This document shows, one piece after another, positions 43,420 through 55,500 of a stretch of DNA of 64,000 nt. The position numbers and the translations under genes were made by a program. The first letter of the stretch is position 1, and each line of letters begins with the position of its first letter. Below the pieces are notes generated by a model, which was not told where the DNA came from, ran no database searches, and saw nothing but the letters and a program-made list of their open reading frames with translations. Origin of the DNA: Mycogone perniciosa. Its lineage: Eukaryota; Ascomycota; Sordariomycetes; Hypocreales; Hypocreaceae. Where the stretch lies: positions 1 through 64,000 of the forward strand of contig JAOALB010000092.1 in assembly GCA_025331125.1 (NCBI GenBank), in the 5' to 3' direction.

Positions 43420-46400
43420 ATGGCTGAGCGGCGGTTTCTTAGGCCCACGAGCCTGGGGCACCCTGGGGCACTGATATATGTCCCCCGAGAAAACCCTGAA
43501 GATGGACCTGGGTCTCTGGAAGCGTCACGGTTCACTTCTCGCTGTAAGTTTGCAGTTGCTGAGAGTGCATGGGCCATTCAGCATTGACACATATTCATAG
43601 TTCCTCATTTCAACATCATTGGGCCATTAAAGACGCTTTACCCGCCATCGAAGACTGAGGTTCTAGAACCGTCCTCAAAGCTTTGGCCAGAACGTAAGGC
43701 GCAGGAACGATGGCTCCTCAAGACCCGTCCCGGGGCATTTATGGGCAACACGGCCTTTCAGGATATCCTGAAGGAAGATATGAACCACTTTAAAGTATCA
43801 GAAGAGGTTGCTAACGACAGGCCTCTTCTTGCTATTGGACACGCTCCAGACGTCGCAGATAAAGCCAAGGCCAAGGTAGTATCGGTGATGGCTGTCGCCT
43901 CTGGAGAGTCTGGTGAGCTCCTGCGCCTCGCTCGGATGGACGATACGCAGTGGCAATGGGGGAATAGCAGAGATGCATTTCTCAACATATCAGCCCCTGA
44001 CCCAGCCAGCAGGGTAGATGAAGCGATATGGGCAAACGATGGGCTGCCAATCTTACAGGTCAAATTCGGCGGCGACCAGTTGCAAAATGAGGTGCATCGC
44101 TGGCTCCTGGTCCAGAAACAGACTTCCACAACGATTCTACGACCGGAATATCGCAGGACTCTCACGGTTTCACGCCGGCCACGCAACATGTCACTGTCGG
44201 AGCGGCCGTCTTTTCTAAATCCGAACCCTGTAGTGACAATCTACCATCAACACACAGGCGGGAGTGCTCATTCTGATGCGGTATTTGTTCCTACGGTATC
44301 AAGTCGATCTCCACAAGTTGCCATCATAGAGGAGTGTGGCTACTGGAGTCTGTGGGATCTTCTAGGTGCCTTGCAGAAAAAGAGCGACGGACGACCATCG
44401 CTGGTAAAGTGCGGGCACATTTCCGAAGGTCTGCTAGATACACTGCCTTCTCAGTCTTCCCACCCAGCTGAAAAGCACGGCATACTTGTCGTTGGGCGGA
44501 CTGAGGCAGTACAGTCGGAGGATGCCCCCCCGCCTCTTGAGAGTGGAAAACCAGAGATAGTCGCCCGACATCTTTTGATGTGGAATCGCGAGAGAATTGA
44601 GGTCTTGGATCTTGAATCAAACATCTTGCTCCCGAAACTTCGTCCATTCACCACGCAGAAGGGAAAGCCGGACTTGATTCTCGACATTCAGCGCAGTCCA
44701 GTTCGTCAAAGTCACGTCTTCATTCTGACGAAACACCATATCATCTGGGTCGACATCTTCAATTACAATGCTTTACGGAAGCTGTCTGAAAAGCCGTCGA
44801 TTCTTCTCAGCTGTCCACATCTGGGAACTAAGCGCAGCGATGCAAGGATGTTCATATGCCCAGCATCAGATGGTGATCCAGACACGTCGCTAATTTTTGT
44901 TCATTGCCCGGAGAAACAGCAACTCTGCGTCTATTGGTTCACTTTCTCGAGTGAGAGCAAGATTCCGCAATGGCACCGTGACACGATCTCACTCCCTAGT
45001 GGTGAAGAGTTGCATGCTCGAAATTTCAATCAACGATTGAGAGTCGACCCAGTCAAGATGGCAATCTCCATGAAGGCTGGTGCCTCAAGTCCAGGGATAG
45101 ATTATTGTAAGAGCGGTGCAAAGTTCTACCAATTAAGCCTCTTGAAGGATGACCTGAGTCTACGGCACTGTGTTTGCGCCATTTCTGATGACCCAACGCT
45201 GCAGATCACCCACCCCAGGACACCTGTTGTCTCTGGACCTAAGCTGCACCGGGACCGGATGAGGAGAAGAGAATTCTTGAAAGGCCGCATCTCCAGTGCA
45301 CTTGTCCTCCCAGATGAAATGACTGCTGATGACTTAGAGAATGTTCTACATCGGAGGGAAGCGACAGAGGAAGACGTACAAAGGCCCCGTCAGCAGCAAA
45401 ATCGAGACTCCCGAAGTCCGCAGCCTGTTAAGTTGAAGGTCGATGTGCTCTACCAAGCCCTTCGACAGTCTTTGGAATTATCGGTAAAACAAGGCGAAAC
45501 AGGCCTTCCTTCCAAATTGTTTGATGCCCTTCGGCAAGCACTCGATAAAGGACTGGACAAGGGGAGGCTCTCTATGCTCACATGGTAGGTGACACCACAA
45601 TCTTATCTTCTAGGATCACGATGTACAAGCGCTAACATGGAACTTTAGGGGTGAGGTAGTTGAAAAACTCGCGCCATCAGGAGAATACGAATCACCTGAG
45701 AACGGCATGGAAAGAGATATAGAAAACTTGTTTGACGAGAACAGTGAGCAGGTTGTCATCACTCAGTTCAGAGCACAGAAGTCGAACGACGAACATATTT
45801 GGCTGCTTGGCTTGCCGTACCTGCGTCGGTACTTTTACGACCTCTGGATCAAACCAGCGGAGGCTATTTACACCGAAGAGATGAAGCGTGTCCGGCGAAT
45901 ATGGATTTCCGAATTGGCAAGAGACGTCTTTTTATCTAACTATGGAATCATGGTTCAGGACACTCCATTATTGGGACCCGCCAGCTCCGAGGAATTCGAA
46001 GAAAGTCAGGCTGTGCCGCGAAGCTCCCAAACAATCCAATCGTCACTCTCGAGTTCCCGAGGCATTCAGTCGTCGCAAGTCAGTTCGACGGCATCTCCCG
46101 CCATTGATGGGGCAATTCAACGGCTACAGCTGCTTTGCCCATCCATTCGGGCCAACAAGCTTGATGTCTCAAAACAGGCAAAGGTGTTATCATACTGGCC
46201 TACCGAGCGGGGTGTCGACCCGAGCGATTACATATCAAGTATCGCAAAGGCGAATGATGAGCTTTCTAGGAGTGCGAGAGAACGACTACAGAAGATAGAG
46301 GCCAAACGAAAAGCGAGGACTGAGAAGTACAAGCGCCCTACGTTCAAGAGGCAAAATGATGTTGGTTGGACGGCAACCAGGCCTCCACCAGTGCAAATTA

Positions 46401-46531
46401 TGTCGAGTCAGGTGGTTCCGGAGGCGTCACAGAGTCAGGCTCCGTTTGTGACGATGAGTCAACCTGTTCCAGGAGCTTTTGGAGACAGAAAGAAGGCGAA
46501 GAAGGGGAAGCGGAAGAGTGGATTCAGATAG
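43420..46531 (+). CDS. RRN6: RNA polymerase I-specific initiation factor Rrn6-like
   Basis: Exons are 43420-43543, 43601-45584 and 45649-46531, in phase, giving 996 residues. The first exon begins MAERRFLRPTSLGHPGALIY and joins to FPHFNIIGPLKTLYPPSKTE, the family N-terminus. The central part (about 110-430) is the beta-propeller-like region with DKAKAKVVSVMAVASGESGE, GGYWSLWDLLG-type repeats and KPDLILDIQRSP. The second half is helical. The C-terminus is disordered and basic, with several Ser-rich patches and the end KKAKKGKRKSGFR, a likely nucleolar signal. Rrn6 is part of the core factor that places RNA polymerase I on the rDNA promoter. The start was moved upstream of the first ATG in the long exon because exon 1 fits both phase and family. 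Confidence 0.88.
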
Positions 46532-46919
46532 TTTGGGGGAGAACCACGATTGCATATTGCACTAGTATTAAGGATAGTATATGGCTTGAGGACAACGAGA
46601 TATAAAATTGAATAACAAGGCGCCAGGAAATCATTGTCAATTTATAAAATGTATTATTATGCAGCCTGCTTATTATTGATAGTTGATGTTAGTACTATGG
46701 ACAGCTTGGCTGTGTGTAGGTGTGACAAAATAGCATTTGAGGCGCACTTCAGCAGTTACTTGCGGGGCGAGATCACTGCCTTAAAGAACCCTACCTACTA
46801 ACGTGCACCTCTTATGCTTCACTTAGAACTTCACCAACATACAGCCTCACCCTACAAATCACGACACATCTCATCTTCAGATTTAAACGAGTCTTCTTCA
46901 GAAATAGAGGACAGCAGAA
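46532..46919. other. Intergenic region between RRN6 and the PITH gene
   Basis: It holds the RRN6 3' flank and the PITH-gene promoter. No feature is recognised. Confidence 0.5.
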
Positions 46920-47703
46920 ATGTCCCACTGCCACGACGAACACGCCGGCCATGGCGGACATGATCACCACCATGAGCACGACCACTCTGACGACATAACG
47001 CCCGCGCTGCAGTCTTCGCTGTACGAGCAAATCAATTTTGACGAAGTTACGACGCTCAACGAGTCGCGGCGAGATGCAGGCAAGGCGATTGTTAAGAAGA
47101 CGTGGGCAGAGCGGTTGACGGCTCAGCCTGAGCTGGAGAGCGATGCGGATGAGCAGCTTCTCATGATAGTGCCGTACGTCTCTCTGTCTCTCTCTCTTTC
47201 ACGAAGCCATACACATCACTTCTTCATCCCCCGTGATATTGTAAGTGAGATAGATACAAAGACACTAAACATTTGCTAGATTCACGGCCCAAGTCAAGCT
47301 TCATTCCATCCTTCTCCGCACCTCAGCCTCCGACTCTGCTCCCAAAACAGTGCACCTCTTCATCAACCGCGACGACATCGACTTCGCCGCCGCAGAGGAC
47401 TCAACGCCCGTGCAGGTGCTGGAGCTCTCGCAGACGTCGGACGTGCAGGAGATCCCCGTGAAGCGCGCGCTCTTCAGCAGCGTCCACAGACTGGTGCTCT
47501 TCTTCGTAGACAACTTTGGCGATGGCGCGGAGGACGTCTCGCGGATTAGCTATGTGGGCTTCAAGGGCGAGTGGACGAAGCTGGGGAAGGCGCCGACGAA
47601 TATCATCTATGAGGCGGCGGCGCAGCCGGGGGATCATAAGGTGAAGGGGACGAGTGTGAATGAGGTGGGGAGTGGGATTGGAGGGAGAGGGCCTGGGATG
47701 TGA
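46920..47703 (+). CDS. PITH-domain protein
   Basis: Exons are 46920-47173 and 47280-47703 (225 residues). The 106-nt intron starts GTACGT and ends GCTAG after a ctaaac-type branch site. A His-rich N-terminus (MSHCHDEHAGHGGHDHHHEH) precedes the PITH domain (about 25-205; LYEQINFDEVTTLNES, LLMIVPFTAQVKLHSI, LFINRDDIDFAAAEDSTP, VQEIPVKRALFSSVHRLVLF, ISYVGFKGEWTKLGK). PITH is the domain that lets thioredoxin-like TXNL1 bind the 26S proteasome; here it stands without a thioredoxin domain. The N-terminal His cluster could bind metal but is also usual in fungal members. It is convergent with the HNH gene. Confidence 0.88.
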
Positions 47704-48141
47704 GGGATGGATGAAGGATATGAAGCAGAATAAAAGCACCCTTTGCAATACTATCTCATTTGCCATTTATAAAAGATCACGTTTTGATAATGGCTTCGTA
47801 GACGGCAGAGCAGGATCCAAATGAAGGCTTAGAGTCATGAGTTTCTTTGGCCTGATGCGTTTACTCCAGGACTGAGCTCGAAGATGCATTGTAGTGAAAC
47901 AGCTACGCAGATAAGCAGTGGTATATTCACCCAACCGAGTATAAAGCACAAGGCGGTCAATACATGTAATAGTATTAAGGGCTTCTTCTACTGTATGGCT
48001 GTATAAGGAGTTAGTATCTACAGTGATAAGAGTGATATAGCAACAAGAGCCATCCATCATAATGCATACTCTGACCTTGAAATATCAACAATGTATTGTG
48101 ATGAGTCGATGGATCTGGGAACGATGGTGTATGGAGCGGCT
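47704..48141. other. Convergent intergenic region, PITH gene / HNH pseudogene
   Basis: A 97-codon minus-strand frame at 47767-48060 has weak protein character and no family; it may be 3' UTR. Nothing else is seen. Confidence 0.4.
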
Positions 48142-49216
48142 TCAGCCAACGTCGAAGCTGCGAGTGCGCTTTCGGCCCCTCTTTTCTTCACTCATCGTAT
48201 TCTCATACCATTCGTTGGCCTCACGCATATCGTCATCCTCTTCACTTACATAGCATTCATCAGCATCATACATTTCATCCTCATCCTGGTTAGCGCTTTG
48301 GGATCCTGCGTCCCCGTAGAGCTCCTCTAGCTTCGATCCGGACAAATCTTCAGCCTTCCATTCGATATGATCACCCTTGTGATGGCACCGAATGACGCAG
48401 CGCTGTCGCATTGATAGGATAAACGGCTTGACGAGATCAAGGACAGTCCAGGCGAAGCGGGCGAAAATGAATTCCGGGCTCACATTCTTGAGGTATTGCA
48501 AGGGCGTGTTGTGGTATAAGCCCGAGAACTCATTGGCTCGGGCTCCAAAAAATGGACGACATACGCCGAGGCTGTGGAAGTAGCCTTCAAGCCCTCAGCT
48601 GCGGCTAACTCGGGCTTTGGCGTGATAGCAAACATGCGGTTATCGAAGCATTCGTGAATGTCAGCCCTCATGAGGATCCGATTCTGGGAGTCGTTCACAT
48701 CCCACTTGTCAACACCGTACTGCGACATTCCATTCATCATGAACCATTGGTTTTCCTCTTTCGGCACAAGATGGCTTTTTGTAAGACCGAACCTGTGATT
48801 CGTCAGTACACAGCGTCGCAGCACATCAGACGCTGGACTTGGTGATGGCCAGATGTCGGCGATGCGATCATGCGGAAATGGCCAGTCTTGGAAGCTGGGC
48901 ACAACAGGATATCGATACATCGCTTGTTTTCGAGGGATGTCAGCAGCGGCACCTCAACGGGGCGGTTGCATTCCCGGTCAAAATAGAGCCGCCCCGTGTC
49001 GAAAGCATTGTGCGCGATGATTTGGCATGCGACGAGCGCAGTTCGGTGATGCACGCCCTTCGTCTGACCGTCGGCGTCAATTGGATCGACACAGGGAAGT
49101 GTAAAGAGATAGTTGGTGGGTGGAGAGTAAGCCGGATGGTAGAACGAGATGCGGCTATCGCTGCCCTCAATTAAGGGGAAAGGAAACGGAGGGCGATGTA
49201 GGGGAATGGGAGACAT
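48142..49216 (-). pseudogene. HNH-endonuclease-type protein, disrupted by two one-base frameshifts
   Basis: Three overlapping minus-strand frames together spell one fungal HNH-nuclease-type protein. Frame 1 (from MSPIPLHRPPFPF at 49216) has RISFYHPAYSPPTNYLFTLP and ALVACQIIAHNAFDTGRLYF. Frame 2 (about 48,905-48,565) has YPVVPSFQDWPFPHDRI, then the HNH core: SHLVPKEENQWF (first His), DSQNRILMRADIHECFD (Asn and last His). Frame 3 (about 48,560-48,142) has GLYHNTPLQYLKNVSPEF, FIFARFAWTVLDL and an acidic then basic tail. Each step needs one missing base: one near 48,912 and one inside a T6 run near 48,555. No intron of correct phase resolves either shift. Either the gene is dead or the assembly has two errors. 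If intact it would be a nuclear or cytosolic nuclease-like protein of unknown role. Confidence 0.7.
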
Positions 49217-49465
49217 TAGGAGCAATTGCAGTGACGCAACTGGGATAAGGTGGAGGTTTAGAATCTGATAAGATGATAATAGATATAGTCTCGTGGAGCC
49301 GCGTCGGAAAAGCTTCGGCTTAACTTTGAGAAGCACTCCTTAGCACGGCACTACCACACGTGACATGGAATTTGGAGTTTGGAGGCATCTGAAAACAACC
49401 TCCAAACCCATCCCACCAGCATCACCACCACCTCCTCCTCCTCAATTCTCACAAACAGCGGCACA

Positions 49466-50473
49466 ATGCCGCCCCGTCTTCCCATACGAGTGGCTCTGCC
49501 ACGCATCACCGCCAACCGACCCGACACCGGCCGCCGCCTCCTCCTCCCACTCATCCCCCAACGAGGCGTCAAATACGGCTGGTCAACAGCTCCCCCCCGA
49601 TCCAAGCACAAGCGCTTCAACCAGCCCAATGCCGGCCTGCCTGCTCTCACCACCGGTCCCGCCGCTGCGCTCGCGCGCCGTGAGAATACCACGCCTCTGC
49701 GCACCGGCGTGTTGGCCATCAAGAAGGGCATGACGAGCATCTTCGTCGGCAAGACTCGTGTGCCGTGCACGGTGCTGCAGCTGGATCAGGTGCAGGTTGT
49801 GGCGAACAAGACGAGGGAGAAGCATGGGTACTGGGCTGTGCAGATTGGCCTGGGATCTAGACATGGGAGGAACGTTGCGAGTCCGATGTTGGGATACTAC
49901 GAGGCGAAGGGTATTGCGCCCAAGGCTGAATTGGCCGAGTTTATGGTGCGCGACCAGGAGGGCTTGTTGCCTGTTGGTGTGCAATTGCTCCCGGATTGGT
50001 TTCAGCTGGGCCAGTACGTCGATGTGCGAGCCCGGTCGCGCGGCATGGGCTTCGCGGGTGGTATGAAAAGACACGGCTTCAAGGGTCAGGAGGCATCACA
50101 CGGAAACTCAAAGAACCACCGAACAATCGGTTCCACAGGTCCCTCACAGGGTGGTGGTAGTCGTGTTATCCCCGGAAAGAAGATGCCGGGGCGAATGGGC
50201 AATGAGTGGAACACGGTGCAGAACCTCAAGGTGCTCAAGGTGGACAACGAGCTGGGCATCGTGCTGGTCAGTGGACCCGTGCCCGGTCCCAAGGGCAGGA
50301 TCGTGAAGATTCAGGATGCGAAGAAGCGCAAAGCACCGGCGCTGCCGTATCGTCAGAAGGCGCTGGCGGACCTGGAGGCCAGACATCCCGATGCCGAGGA
50401 AGCGTTGGAGCAGGCGAGGAAACGACATCTGGAGATGCAGACGCAGAGACAGGGGGGCTTGGCGGAGGCGTAA
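49466..50473 (+). CDS. MRPL9: Mitochondrial large-subunit ribosomal protein uL3m
   Basis: This is a single exon of 335 residues from the ATG at 49466 (MPPRLPIRVALPRITANRPD). The open frame extends 29 codons upstream, but the basic, Arg-rich presequence at this ATG is the expected mitochondrial signal. The uL3 fold is clear: LRTGVLAIKKGMTSIFVGKT, VPCTVLQLDQVQVV, the FMVRD/VGVQL region, the signature VRARSRGMGFAGGMKRHGFK, GQEASHGNSKNHRTIGSTGP and the KKMPGRMGNEWNTVQNLKVL end. It contributes to the peptidyl-transferase side of the mitochondrial large subunit. Length is typical. It is convergent with COA1, 158 bp away. Confidence 0.93.
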   Translation: MPPRLPIRVALPRITANRPDTGRRLLLPLIPQRGVKYGWSTAPPRSKHKRFNQPNAGLPALTTGPAAALARRENTTPLRTGVLAIKKGMTSIFVGKTRVPCTVLQLDQVQVVANKTREKHGYWAVQIGLGSRHGRNVASPMLGYYEAKGIAPKAELAEFMVRDQEGLLPVGVQLLPDWFQLGQYVDVRARSRGMGFAGGMKRHGFKGQEASHGNSKNHRTIGSTGPSQGGGSRVIPGKKMPGRMGNEWNTVQNLKVLKVDNELGIVLVSGPVPGPKGRIVKIQDAKKRKAPALPYRQKALADLEARHPDAEEALEQARKRHLEMQTQRQGGLAEA

Positions 50474-50631
50474 AAATTATCTGCATATCGGGATGAAGAA
50501 TGAAGAAAAAAGGAACGGTAATGAAACAGAAAAGCGGGCTTTGTATTTATAGAATACATGATCACTAGTACATGTATAAGACTCTTTACGCCTCCTTTCC
50601 ATATCGACGACGCATGCCTTCTTGTCCATCT

Positions 50632-51376
50632 TCACCTGTTATAGGATCCGTGCTGTCTAAACCCCCTCGTCTGGCCATCCTCCTCCTCCACAGACGGCAG
50701 CTCGTCATCGCCCAACATGCCCTTGAACGGATCATCCCCCTCCAGCAGATTCACCACACTGCCATCCTCCGCCGTCAAGCTCCACACCGTCGTCTGAAAC
50801 AGCGCCTTGCTCGACGGCCTGAAGCTCGCAAAGCGCATCACGCCCGTCGCCTTGGTGCCCCTCACCGAGAACGACACGTCGATGCGCCCCCGCATCTGGT
50901 TCATCTCGCCGCTGATCCAGGGGATCTGGTGCTTGAAGTAGATCTCGTCGCCGAGCAGCGCGCGCGCCCTGGGCGAGGTGCGCAGGGCGTACAGCGTGGA
51001 GGCGACGATGGGCGATGAGGATTTCTGGTAGTTGAAGATGGCGACGGAGCAGGCGGCGACTACGGCGAGGAAGAGGGGGAGTGTGCGGCGCCAGCCGGAG
51101 CTGAGTTGGCCGACGTCTATTATGACACACACGGGTCAGTTCAGATTGGGCTTTGAAGGGATTCAGAGGTTTGATATGGTACATACCTGGCAGTTCACGA
51201 TCTGCCCGCCTGGACATGAGCGGTCCATCACCAGGTTTAGGCGCCGGCGTCATCCAGCGCCGCTGTATTAACGCCCGTCCAGTTCGAGATGAATATGGTG
51301 AGCAGCAGGGCAGATTGGCTGCCCTGCTGCCCTGTAGAGAGGCAACTAGCCTCTGTCGAGCGATTCGCGACAACAT
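50632..51376 (-). CDS. COA1: Cytochrome c oxidase assembly factor 1
   Basis: Exons are 51187-51376 and 50632-51116 (224 residues; 70-nt intron splitting the codon between ELP and VGQ). The N-terminus MLSRIARQRLVASLQGSRAA is a good mitochondrial presequence. A single membrane span (about 75-93, TLPLFLAVVAACSVAIFNY) precedes the Coa1/Tim21-like domain: LRTSPRARALLGDEIYFKHQ, IPWISGEMNQMRGRIDVSFS, VRGTKATGVMRFASFRPSSK. Coa1 sits in the inner membrane and acts on Cox1 with Mss51 and Shy1 during complex IV assembly. The first in-frame ATG downstream of a non-ATG extension was taken as the start. It is divergent from the small membrane-protein gene. Confidence 0.9.
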
Positions 51377-51631
51377 CGACTGTCTGTCTGGATTCTCCAA
51401 GTCTGTCTGAGTGGGAGTCAGACAGAAGCATCTGTGAGGCTGAAGATTTGGTTGGAATTTTTAGCGCGGGCAGGGATCCTGGAGGTGGGATGTACCATGT
51501 GGCGTCATAAGGCTGAGGAGCTCTTCCACACACGTCACTTTCGTCACAACACACATCGCCTCTCTTTTTCCAACTCCTACTTTGCCTATTCATCCTCTTC
51601 TCAATAGTGCGTGCATAATCGCTCCCTCGAA

Positions 51632-52378
51632 ATGGCGTCCTTACAGGGCACAACCGCCCGTCTAAGACGAACATTCCACTACCCCCACGACTCCGACTCC
51701 GACTCCGACTCCCAACCCGAAGCCATGGACGAACAAGGTCAGTCCCTCTCCCTCTCCCTCTCCCCCTCCAAACCCTCCTCACAACTAACCAACATCCCTT
51801 TGCCACGGGGAAAAACAGAGCAAGAAAACTTCATCCAAACTCTCGCTGCCGAAAACGCCGCCCGCAACGCTCAATTCGCCCGTCTCCTCCTGCTCCTCCC
51901 CCTCCTCTCCACCATCGCTTACGTCCGTCCTCTGCTACGCCCTTCTACCGCCATGTTCGCCCTCTTAGGCGTAACCTCGCTGCTCGCCACGGCGTTCCTA
52001 CTATATCGTCTGCCGCCCACGGAAACGGGTATAGCGCCGCTAGATGTCTGGGCCAGCGGTCGCCGTTCTACCACCGGCGCAACAGCAGCAGCAGCGAGAG
52101 CAAGTTCTATCCACAGGCTGGGCAGAGTCAGAGTCAGTCGTGGGGGAGACTCACCCCTGGAAACGTATCTCCCATACTTGAATTTAGGTCTTACAGCCTT
52201 GTTGATACTGATGGGCTTGGTGCGCGGTGATGAGCGAAGCGGGGGCTTCGCCTGGGTCAGCATGGGCAATTTGCCTGGGCTGGTCTACTCTGTCTCTTTA
52301 ACCGCCAAGGTCGTCATGGCCGGCGTGGATCCAGAGAGGGATTTGTCAGGGTTGAGATACGAGTACAAAGGAGCGTAA
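51632..52378 (+). CDS. Fungal multi-span membrane protein of unknown function
   Basis: Exons are 51632-51737 and 51819-52378 (221 residues). The 81-nt intron (GTCAGT, CTAAC branch, ACAG) is a stop-free multiple of three. The N-terminus (MASLQGTTARLRRTFHYPHD) includes an Asp-Ser repeat. Four hydrophobic segments follow: ARLLLLLPLLSTIAYV, TAMFALLGVTSLLATAFLLY, LPYLNLGLTALLILMGLV and GLVYSVSLTAKVVMAGVDP. A polar loop with an Ala run lies between the second and third. The end DPERDLSGLRYEYKGA is typical of conserved single-copy fungal proteins without a name. I do not know its function; an organelle-membrane location is likely. Confidence 0.75.
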   Translation: MASLQGTTARLRRTFHYPHDSDSDSDSQPEAMDEQGQSLSLSLSPSKPSSQLTNIPLPRGKTEQENFIQTLAAENAARNAQFARLLLLLPLLSTIAYVRPLLRPSTAMFALLGVTSLLATAFLLYRLPPTETGIAPLDVWASGRRSTTGATAAAARASSIHRLGRVRVSRGGDSPLETYLPYLNLGLTALLILMGLVRGDERSGGFAWVSMGNLPGLVYSVSLTAKVVMAGVDPERDLSGLRYEYKGA

Positions 52379-52594
52379 CTCCAGTTTCTTCTACGGCTTG
52401 AACTATCAAGGTTAATATCAGAGCCCACAATATGCTTCGAGAACAAGGTCTTTGTACTCGTTTTTTCTCCTGCCCCTTCAAAAGAGGAAAAATGCAACGC
52501 TCTTGTTTGAGCTGTCTGTTGTTTTATTCGAACCCAAGTACGAAAAATGACAAGAAAGAATAGAGGGCATGAGCAAACAGAGAGAAAACGGATT

Positions 52595-55500
52595 CTACAT
52601 GTCTATCGAGTCGTTGAAACGCAAAATACCATGGCTTTTCAAAACCCCGTCGACGCCGTTCGGGGGCCGCGGGAAGGGGTCTGTAAGGGGGCTTGCGTCA
52701 GGGGAATCAGACGATTTGTCCATCACGAGAGCAAGGCCGTGCGACTTGATGGCGTCGACCAGTGCAGGCACCATATCCTATGCCAAGTTAGTTTTTTTCT
52801 ACGATGGGAAACTGCTGTTTATCGAAACTTACCAAAAGCCGAGAGTAGCATATAAGACCCATAAAGTTATTGCCCTGGGCAATCCGTACTGCCTCCTTGA
52901 TCGACATGGTGCGTCGTCCGGTGCTCTGCACCGTGCTGTCATCCCTGCCGAGATCATTGCACAGGAAGACCGGGAAGTTTGGCTGTTTCCAGTTCAAGGC
53001 TGTGCAGAGACGCGCGTTGTAACTGCTGAAAACCATCGACCGCACGCCATCCGGTGATTGAGTGTGCGCTCTCTGAGCTCGGGCGTGATCAAATACAACC
53101 GTGAGGATAGAATCAACATAAATGTTCACACCAAGAGCTGATCCCAGAGCCAACGCCTCCTCTTCCTCTGGACTCGGGTACAGTATCTGGAGGTTGACGT
53201 GTATGCCCGCAGGGAGGGCCGACAAGGCTTCTTTGAGCGTAATACCTGCGGTGGCCAAGACGTGATAGATCTCGGCAATGTTTTCCGCCCTCTTAGACGA
53301 GAGACTAGCGAGCTCGGCACGGCTTGCACTCCGAGACGTAATGGCATCAAACTGTTGTAGTGACAATCGGCAAACGGGAATTTCAAGCCCACCGCACGAT
53401 ATCGTCCACTGAGGCCAGATGACGGGTACACCATCGCTAGTGTACTGCACAAACATCCGGACGTAATCGCCCGACAAGCTCGATCCCGTGACAATGGCGC
53501 TCGTAGGTTGGTTGAATTGGCTCGTTGCCTTCCAGTACGTCTCAAAGTCCGTTATTTCGAGCGGCTGTCCTTTAAACGGCTTGATCACCTGTGTGTGGAA
53601 GCTGATTTGACCAATCGCTCTCAGGCGAGGATCGAAAAGGGGCAGGCAACATCTTGAGCTACCCGACTGAGACTTGAACAGGGACGGCAGAACCACCGTC
53701 TTTGCAATGATCTTGGCACCGTATGCCGGGAAGACGTCAAAGTCGAGAGAAAAGGTGTCGAGGTTGTCGATCTGAAAAGAAACAATGCGGGTATCTTCTT
53801 GGAAAGGCAGAATAATGTTCTTTGGGATGAGGTCCGAGACTTTGGAAGATATGGTGAGTCGAGCGGCCGGGTATTTGCCATCCTGGAAGAAGATGAGAGG
53901 CTGCTCGCCCGTCTCTTGGAAGCTGATCTGCACCACCGTTTTTGTGTCGAGGAAGTTGTGTCCGTACCGCCGGAGCGGGATGATAGGTGGGGGCAGTTCG
54001 AGGATGGGGATTGCGTCGGGATCCAGTGACATAGGGAGAGGGGCGGTGCTGCTCCCTAGAAATTCGATGGAAGGCTGGGCTACCAGTGGGCTTGCTCGGG
54101 TACGCCTGTTGAACGGGGTGAGCAGCTGCATACATTCGAGGTGGCCCTCCCACGCAGCATAGTACATGGGCGGGAGATCCTTTTCATCACGGATTGTTGC
54201 GTCCACGCCAACCTTCAGAAGCTCTTTGAGACATTCGACACTACCTTCGCTGGCCGCATGAACGAGCGGCGTCCATCCATACAACTTGTCAAGTTGGTCC
54301 AGATCAGCACCGTACCGCTTCAGGAGCAGGAGTAGTTCTGAAGTCTGGCCGCATCTCGCTACCAAATGCTGGGGATACAGCCCCTCGGCGTCTGGGAGGA
54401 CCTGCGCTCCATGCCGCAACAGAATCTCAACAACTGCGACTGAACCGTGTTCGCAGGCTAGATTCAAGGGAACATGATCCGAATCTGATGCGGGATCGAT
54501 GCGAGCCGACCTGGCGAGAAGGCGCTCGACACACTCAAGGTGTCCGTGTATTATGGCGTGTATCAGGGGTGTGAAGTTGTCGTGGTCGATGAGATTGATG
54601 GTTTCAGGGTTTGCTTTGCATATTTTCAGCATCAACTCCATTTTATGCTTCCAATGCTTCAAAATACTTACCATCCAACAGAGATTCAAGCATGTCCAGG
54701 CGGCCATGCAAACTGGCATAGTGAAGGGGCACTCGTCCGTAGACATCTGTTCGATCAACAACAACCTTGGCCTCGAGGCCCCATTCTAGGACGTGATGCC
54801 TGCCATAGATGGCAGCTTGGTGCAGGCAGTTGCGCTCGTTGATATCATCATAGGAGTGGAAATCGACAAGACCAGTATCAATGAGGACTTGGAGAGCGTC
54901 TCGGGGAGCTTCATGAATGGCTGTCAAAAAAGTCCGAGTGACTCGCTCCATCAGCGTAACGTCTCCTTCGCTAGCTCCGCTCGCCGATTGCATCTTTGCC
55001 AACAGCTCTCGCAGGGACTCGAGGTTGCCTGTAATGACGGTATCCAGAAGCAGAGAGTCGGCATCGCCCTCGTCTGTCCCCATGAAATGCTGGCTTGTCA
55101 CTACATGTCCAGATGACTGGAAGTTTACCTGGATTCCATCGGACCAGGCGCCAAGCTCCTGAAGGCTGGTTGTGGCCTGATCTGACAGCTCGCTGATGAC
55201 TGTGGCATTGAAGAAAGGCTGTACCTCGACGGCACGTGAGAGGTAAAGCTCCTTGGTCTTTGACTTTGATGTTTTGTCCCATTTCTTGAGGATCTTTGAA
55301 AAGGCCGTGCCATTGATCTCAACAAATTGCTGGAGTTTGTTGAGATCGGTGGCGAATTGTTGGAATCCTTCTTCTAGAGTCGTGAACTTCGAGGAGCGTC
55401 TCGAGATTCCCTGACGTGACTGGATGACCTTCTTCTTGTCCAGGAGGGTCTTGAGGCGAATTTTGAGCTACAACAGGGTGGATATGAGTCGACATGCTGC

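Noticed and set aside
47767..48060. 97-codon minus-strand frame after the HNH gene
   Set aside because: Weak protein character without any recognisable family; it probably lies in the 3' flank of the HNH pseudogene.
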